From Planctomycetota bacterium (GTDB lineage Bacteria > Planctomycetota > Planctomycetia > Planctomycetales > Planctomycetaceae): 7,314 nucleotides of DNA. Below are positions 5,009 to 7,314 of this stretch, in pieces; the stretch's first letter is position 1, and each line of letters begins with the position of its first letter. The notes under the pieces are model-generated. The model was given only the letters and a program-made list of their open reading frames with translations. It was not told the origin of the DNA and searched no databases. Position numbers and translations under genes: made by a program. Location of the stretch: assembly GCA_023429275.1 (NCBI GenBank), contig JAEYWB010000279.1:1-7314 (forward strand). Reading direction: 5' to 3'.

Positions 5009-5977
5009 TTAGAACTCTCCGATGATCAGCCCGTCCGCGATGTACGACATCCGCTGCCGCGTCGTCGTGTCGATGTTCTCACTGAGGAAGCGAACCGCCC
5101 CGTCCCCTAAGAGGAGATTAACCCCTCCCTGGTGAAGACTTCCCGAGTAACCCGCCTGGGCGAGTTTCCCCTGAGTGTACTTCGCCCCGGTCGAGTAGTG
5201 GGCAAAGTAGTTGATCGGATACGCGGCGAGGTCGATCCCCGTCATGTACCAGCCGCGGTAGCCCCAGGCAGGGCTCCGCCCGTCGCCAATATCGAAGGTC
5301 GTTTCGCACATCGCGACCGTATTGCTCGACCCGTCCTTGATGTCCGTGATCCGGCAGGCGCTGTTGTCGCCGAACATCCTTCGAGTGTTGGAGGCACTCA
5401 ACGGCCAGGTCTCACATGTCGTGCGGAAGCTGGCGACGTTGGTGACGAAGTCATAACTGGTCTTCGCTCCGCCGGTTCCGGTGTTCGTCGACGAAATTCC
5501 GTAGTGGTTGGCGAGATCCGGATGGAAAGGGCTGCCGCCATCGGACGGGCAGAGGAAAGCGGGCAGAAGCGTTTTGACGAGCGCCCCGTTCCCTGTTGTC
5601 GTCGGATCGGATGCTGTCGCGCTCACGGCCCCCGCGCCGTTGCTGTTCCACATCGTCATCGACTCGCTGAAGTTCAGCTTGTCGTAGAGCGCCCCCTGGT
5701 CGAGATACGGAAGGAGCATCTGATGTCCCGTCCCGTTGATCGGCTTGGGGGCGGTCGCTGTCGTACACCGCCACAGATGCGCCGCAGGCAGGACGCCGTG
5801 CGTTTCGTGGTAACTGTGCAGCGAAATTCCAAGCTGCTTCAGATTGTTACGGCACTGGCTGGCCCGGGCCGCTTCCCGCGCCTGCTGCACAGCCGGCAGC
5901 AGGATGGCCACGAGCACGGCGATAATGGCAATGACGACCAGCAGCTCAATAAGCGTAAACCCTCGACGCTTCGACAT
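5009..5977 (-). CDS. DUF1559 domain protein A, type IV pilin-like signal
   Basis: This 322-residue paralogue of protein B has the same prepilin signal (KRRG6 then FTLIE11), a hydrophobic helix at residues 7-29 and the [20 protein letters not shown] helix (31-50). It also has CPSD (143-146), DIKDGSSNT (212-220) and the C-terminal H-X9-DG motif (H282, D292-G293). It ends in [12 protein letters not shown], close to protein B's [12 protein letters not shown]. It is presumed to be processed by a prepilin peptidase and held at or beyond the inner membrane; the specific role is unknown. The ATG at 5977 is chosen because GAGGA (5982-5986) lies 4 nt upstream and because it puts the KRRGF motif at the very N-terminus. 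An in-frame ATG at 6031 would add 18 residues before the signal. Synonymous differences from protein B are frequent even in the identical protein stretch, so the duplication is not recent. Confidence 0.93.
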   Translation of the reverse strand: MSKRRGFTLIELLVVIAIIAVLVAILLPAVQQAREAARASQCRNNLKQLGISLHSYHETHGVLPAAHLWRCTTATAPKPINGTGHQMLLPYLDQGALYDKLNFSESMTMWNSNGAGAVSATASDPTTTGNGALVKTLLPAFLCPSDGGSPFHPDLANHYGISSTNTGTGGAKTSYDFVTNVASFRTTCETWPLSASNTRRMFGDNSACRITDIKDGSSNTVAMCETTFDIGDGRSPAWGYRGWYMTGIDLAAYPINYFAHYSTGAKYTQGKLAQAGYSGSLHQGGVNLLLGDGAVRFLSENIDTTTRQRMSYIADGLIIGEF

Positions 5978-5994
5978 TTTATCCTCGAGATGCA

Positions 5995-6015
5995 CGCGGG
6001 CCTCGCCGGCCCGCG
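5995..6015 (-). repeat. GC-rich stem just upstream of the DUF1559 protein A ribosome site
   Basis: CGCGGGCC (5995-6002) and GGCCCGCG (6008-6015) pair over 8 bp with a 5-nt loop. The stem ends 8 nt before the GAGGA ribosome site, so in the mRNA it could affect translation initiation. No T-tract follows on the transcribed strand, and no equivalent stem sits before DUF1559 protein B. Confidence 0.55.
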
Positions 6016-6094
6016 GAACAGCCTTTGTCACGGCCGACCCAATCGGCGTGAGCCCTCACTCCGAAAAGGGCGTCTTCCCCGGTGGACGAGTGCA

Positions 6095-6116
6095 ACGGAC
6101 TCCGCGCGGAGTCCGT
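6095..6116. promoter_or_regulatory. 22-bp perfect palindrome, possible operator
   Basis: ACGGACTCCGC (6095-6105) is followed without a spacer by its reverse complement (6106-6116). It lies 118 bp upstream of the DUF1559 protein A start. A spacer-free dyad of this length suits a dimeric regulator, or an RNA hairpin closed by a tight loop. There is no T-tract on either side. Confidence 0.5.
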
Positions 6117-6328
6117 CGACCCAGGTCCGTCCCGAAGACCATCACCCCGATTCGAGGAGGCGCGAAAACCCGTCTTCAACAGCCCGACTGAGAATGACAC
6201 CCGTCGACGCCCGAAAAACAGGCGGCAGACGGTGGTTTTTGCTTCAGCAAGTGGCAGGCTCCGGCGACATTCGCGGTCTTTTCGAGTGCGTCAGCCAAGA
6301 TGGCAAACGCTGTGCCGCGTCCCGGGCG

Positions 6329-7243
6329 TCAGGCTGCAGAATCCTGTTGCAGCAGCCCCATGCCGACGAGCTTGGCCCGGCACTCCTCCCGCTCACGAGA
6401 ACGTGTCAGTTCCCGCCAGCTGACGTCCTGGGCAGCGAGGAAGTCTTCGGTCGAGTACGGCGGAACCTTGCCACTCTCCGCCCCCCGGGCCGTGAGCCGC
6501 TGAATCACGCCGAGCTCGAGTCGCGAAAGGTGCGTGGCGTCGCGCCGGTAGTCGACAAACGCCTCCCAGACGACCGGGAAGAGCGGGGCGACGATCTTTT
6601 CTCCGAGCGTCGTTGCGTACTGCCGGATCTCCCACTGGGCGTGACTGTCCATCCGCAGGGCGAGGAAGTGCAGCAGGTTATGGAGGTCGACCTTCCAGTA
6701 CGCCTCCGTGTAGGTGCACAGCGGCAGGTCCTTGCGGGCCTGCTCGCGGGCGACCCCCATCTCCAGCCGCTCGTTGTAGAGCCTCTGCGCCGCCAGCTGG
6801 AATTCCTTCTCGGCCGACGTCAGCCGGACGCCGACATCGTGCGGAAGGTGCGCTCCGCTCCCCTGGCGATTGACCTCCGACTGCATCCGCCACTCGTCGG
6901 GATCGGTCGTCTGAACGGAGTCGATCGCGACCGAGTACCGAGTGCTGTATTCGTTGACGTTGGCGGTCCGGTGGCGGATCCATTGCCGCCAGCAGTCCAT
7001 CGGAACCCGGACGAGGATCTTCACTTCGGCCATCTCGAACGGGGTCGAGTGCCGGTGCCGCATCAGGTAGCGGATGAGGGTCCGGTCGTCGGAGATCTGC
7101 TTCGTCCCGGCGCCGTAACTGACCCGGGCCGCCTGGACGATCGCCCCGTCGTCTCCCATGCAGTCGACGAGACAGACGAACCCGTCGTTGAGGACGGGGA
7201 ACTTCTTCCAGCGGAGGTCATCGATCAAAGGGGCATTGGGCAT
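6329..7243 (-). CDS. thyX: FAD-dependent thymidylate synthase ThyX
   Basis: ThyX converts dUMP to dTMP with methylene-tetrahydrofolate as carbon donor and NADPH via FAD as reductant, in the cytoplasm. The 304-residue protein carries the ThyX signature RHRTANVNEYSTR (90-102), with S100 at the position of the essential active-site serine. Upstream, RHRHSTPFEMAEVKILVRVP (62-81) forms the flavin-binding strand and loop, and LRMDSHAQWEIRQYA (196-210) holds the conserved Arg and nucleotide-contacting residues. The usual RHRxxS serine is Asn (N95) here. It is longer than compact ThyX proteins (about 220-250 residues) because of an insertion near residues 104-140 and a C-terminal extension past 250. 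The start is ATG 7243 because an in-frame stop lies upstream and no other ATG intervenes; there is no clear Shine-Dalgarno. No thyA gene is visible in this window. Confidence 0.96.
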   Translation of the reverse strand: MPNAPLIDDLRWKKFPVLNDGFVCLVDCMGDDGAIVQAARVSYGAGTKQISDDRTLIRYLMRHRHSTPFEMAEVKILVRVPMDCWRQWIRHRTANVNEYSTRYSVAIDSVQTTDPDEWRMQSEVNRQGSGAHLPHDVGVRLTSAEKEFQLAAQRLYNERLEMGVAREQARKDLPLCTYTEAYWKVDLHNLLHFLALRMDSHAQWEIRQYATTLGEKIVAPLFPVVWEAFVDYRRDATHLSRLELGVIQRLTARGAESGKVPPYSTEDFLAAQDVSWRELTRSREREECRAKLVGMGLLQQDSAA

Positions 7244-7265
7244 GGGCGCAGTCCGCGGAGACCGG

Positions 7266-7290
7266 AAAAAGCCGCGCCGAAAGCGCGCGG
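7266..7290 (-). terminator. Terminator-like hairpin just upstream of thyX
   Basis: On the minus strand CCGCGC (7290-7285) pairs with GCGCGG (7277-7272) over a 7-nt loop, and CTTTTT follows (7271-7266). This has the form of an intrinsic terminator, 22 nt before the thyX ATG. It probably ends an upstream minus-strand gene outside the window; it could instead be an attenuator in the thyX leader. Confidence 0.5.
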
Positions 7291-7314
7291 GGGGAAATTA
7301 GAGTCGACCGAAGC

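Larger units (their letters stand above)
5978..6328. other. 351-bp intergenic region between thyX and DUF1559 protein A
   Basis: No gene is supportable here. The region should hold the 3' end of the thyX transcript and the promoter and leader of DUF1559 protein A. It contains a 22-bp perfect palindrome (6095-6116), a stem at 5995-6015, and a 14-base match (6060-6073) to the divergent region upstream of the ATPase gene. I found no convincing intrinsic terminator after thyX and no clear sigma-70-type hexamers. Confidence 0.55.

Noticed and set aside
4768..5025. Plus-strand open frame of 85 codons in the same region
   Set aside because: It spans the inverted repeat and overlaps the end of DUF1559 protein A. 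The Arg/Ser/Pro-rich translation has no family resemblance.

Overview
The window looks like a high-GC planctomycete chromosome segment. The main evidence is a pair of tandem DUF1559 genes, each encoding a type IV pilin-like N-terminal signal ([10 protein letters not shown]) and a C-terminal H-X9-DG motif, followed by a small transthyretin-like lipoprotein gene. This combination is expanded in Planctomycetota. The ribosome-binding sites, which range from weak to strong, and the FAD-dependent thymidylate synthase also fit. No rRNA, tRNA, CRISPR array, integrase or transposase gene was seen.

Layout from left to right. A plus-strand pair encodes a hotdog-fold acyl-CoA thioesterase (176-679) and a tiny proline-rich lipoprotein (693-929) whose Shine-Dalgarno overlaps the thioesterase stop codon. 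It converges on a minus-strand gene (1174-1464) for a 96-residue protein that joins an L7/L12 C-terminal-like helical motif to a membrane anchor. The two stop codons directly flank a densely palindromic repeat block (928-1173). Across a 179-bp divergent intergenic region, a plus-strand gene (1644-2738) encodes a RadA/RecA-fold ATPase with an unusual methionine-rich N-terminus. It ends at a strong stem-loop terminator (2821-2857) that lies between it and the convergent minus-strand genes.

The rest is on the minus strand. In transcription order it holds thyX (7243-6329), DUF1559 protein A (5977-5009), DUF1559 protein B (4468-3509) and the transthyretin-like lipoprotein (3343-2876). The gaps between them (351, 540 and 165 bp) are long and contain hairpins, one terminator-like, so they are probably separate or attenuated transcription units rather than one tight operon.

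ThyX makes dTMP. The DUF1559 proteins and the lipoprotein are predicted to be exported or envelope-associated. No dedicated multi-gene system is evident. The least explained items are the repeat block between convergent genes, the RadA-like ATPase with its Met-rich extension, and the membrane-anchored L7/L12-like protein.
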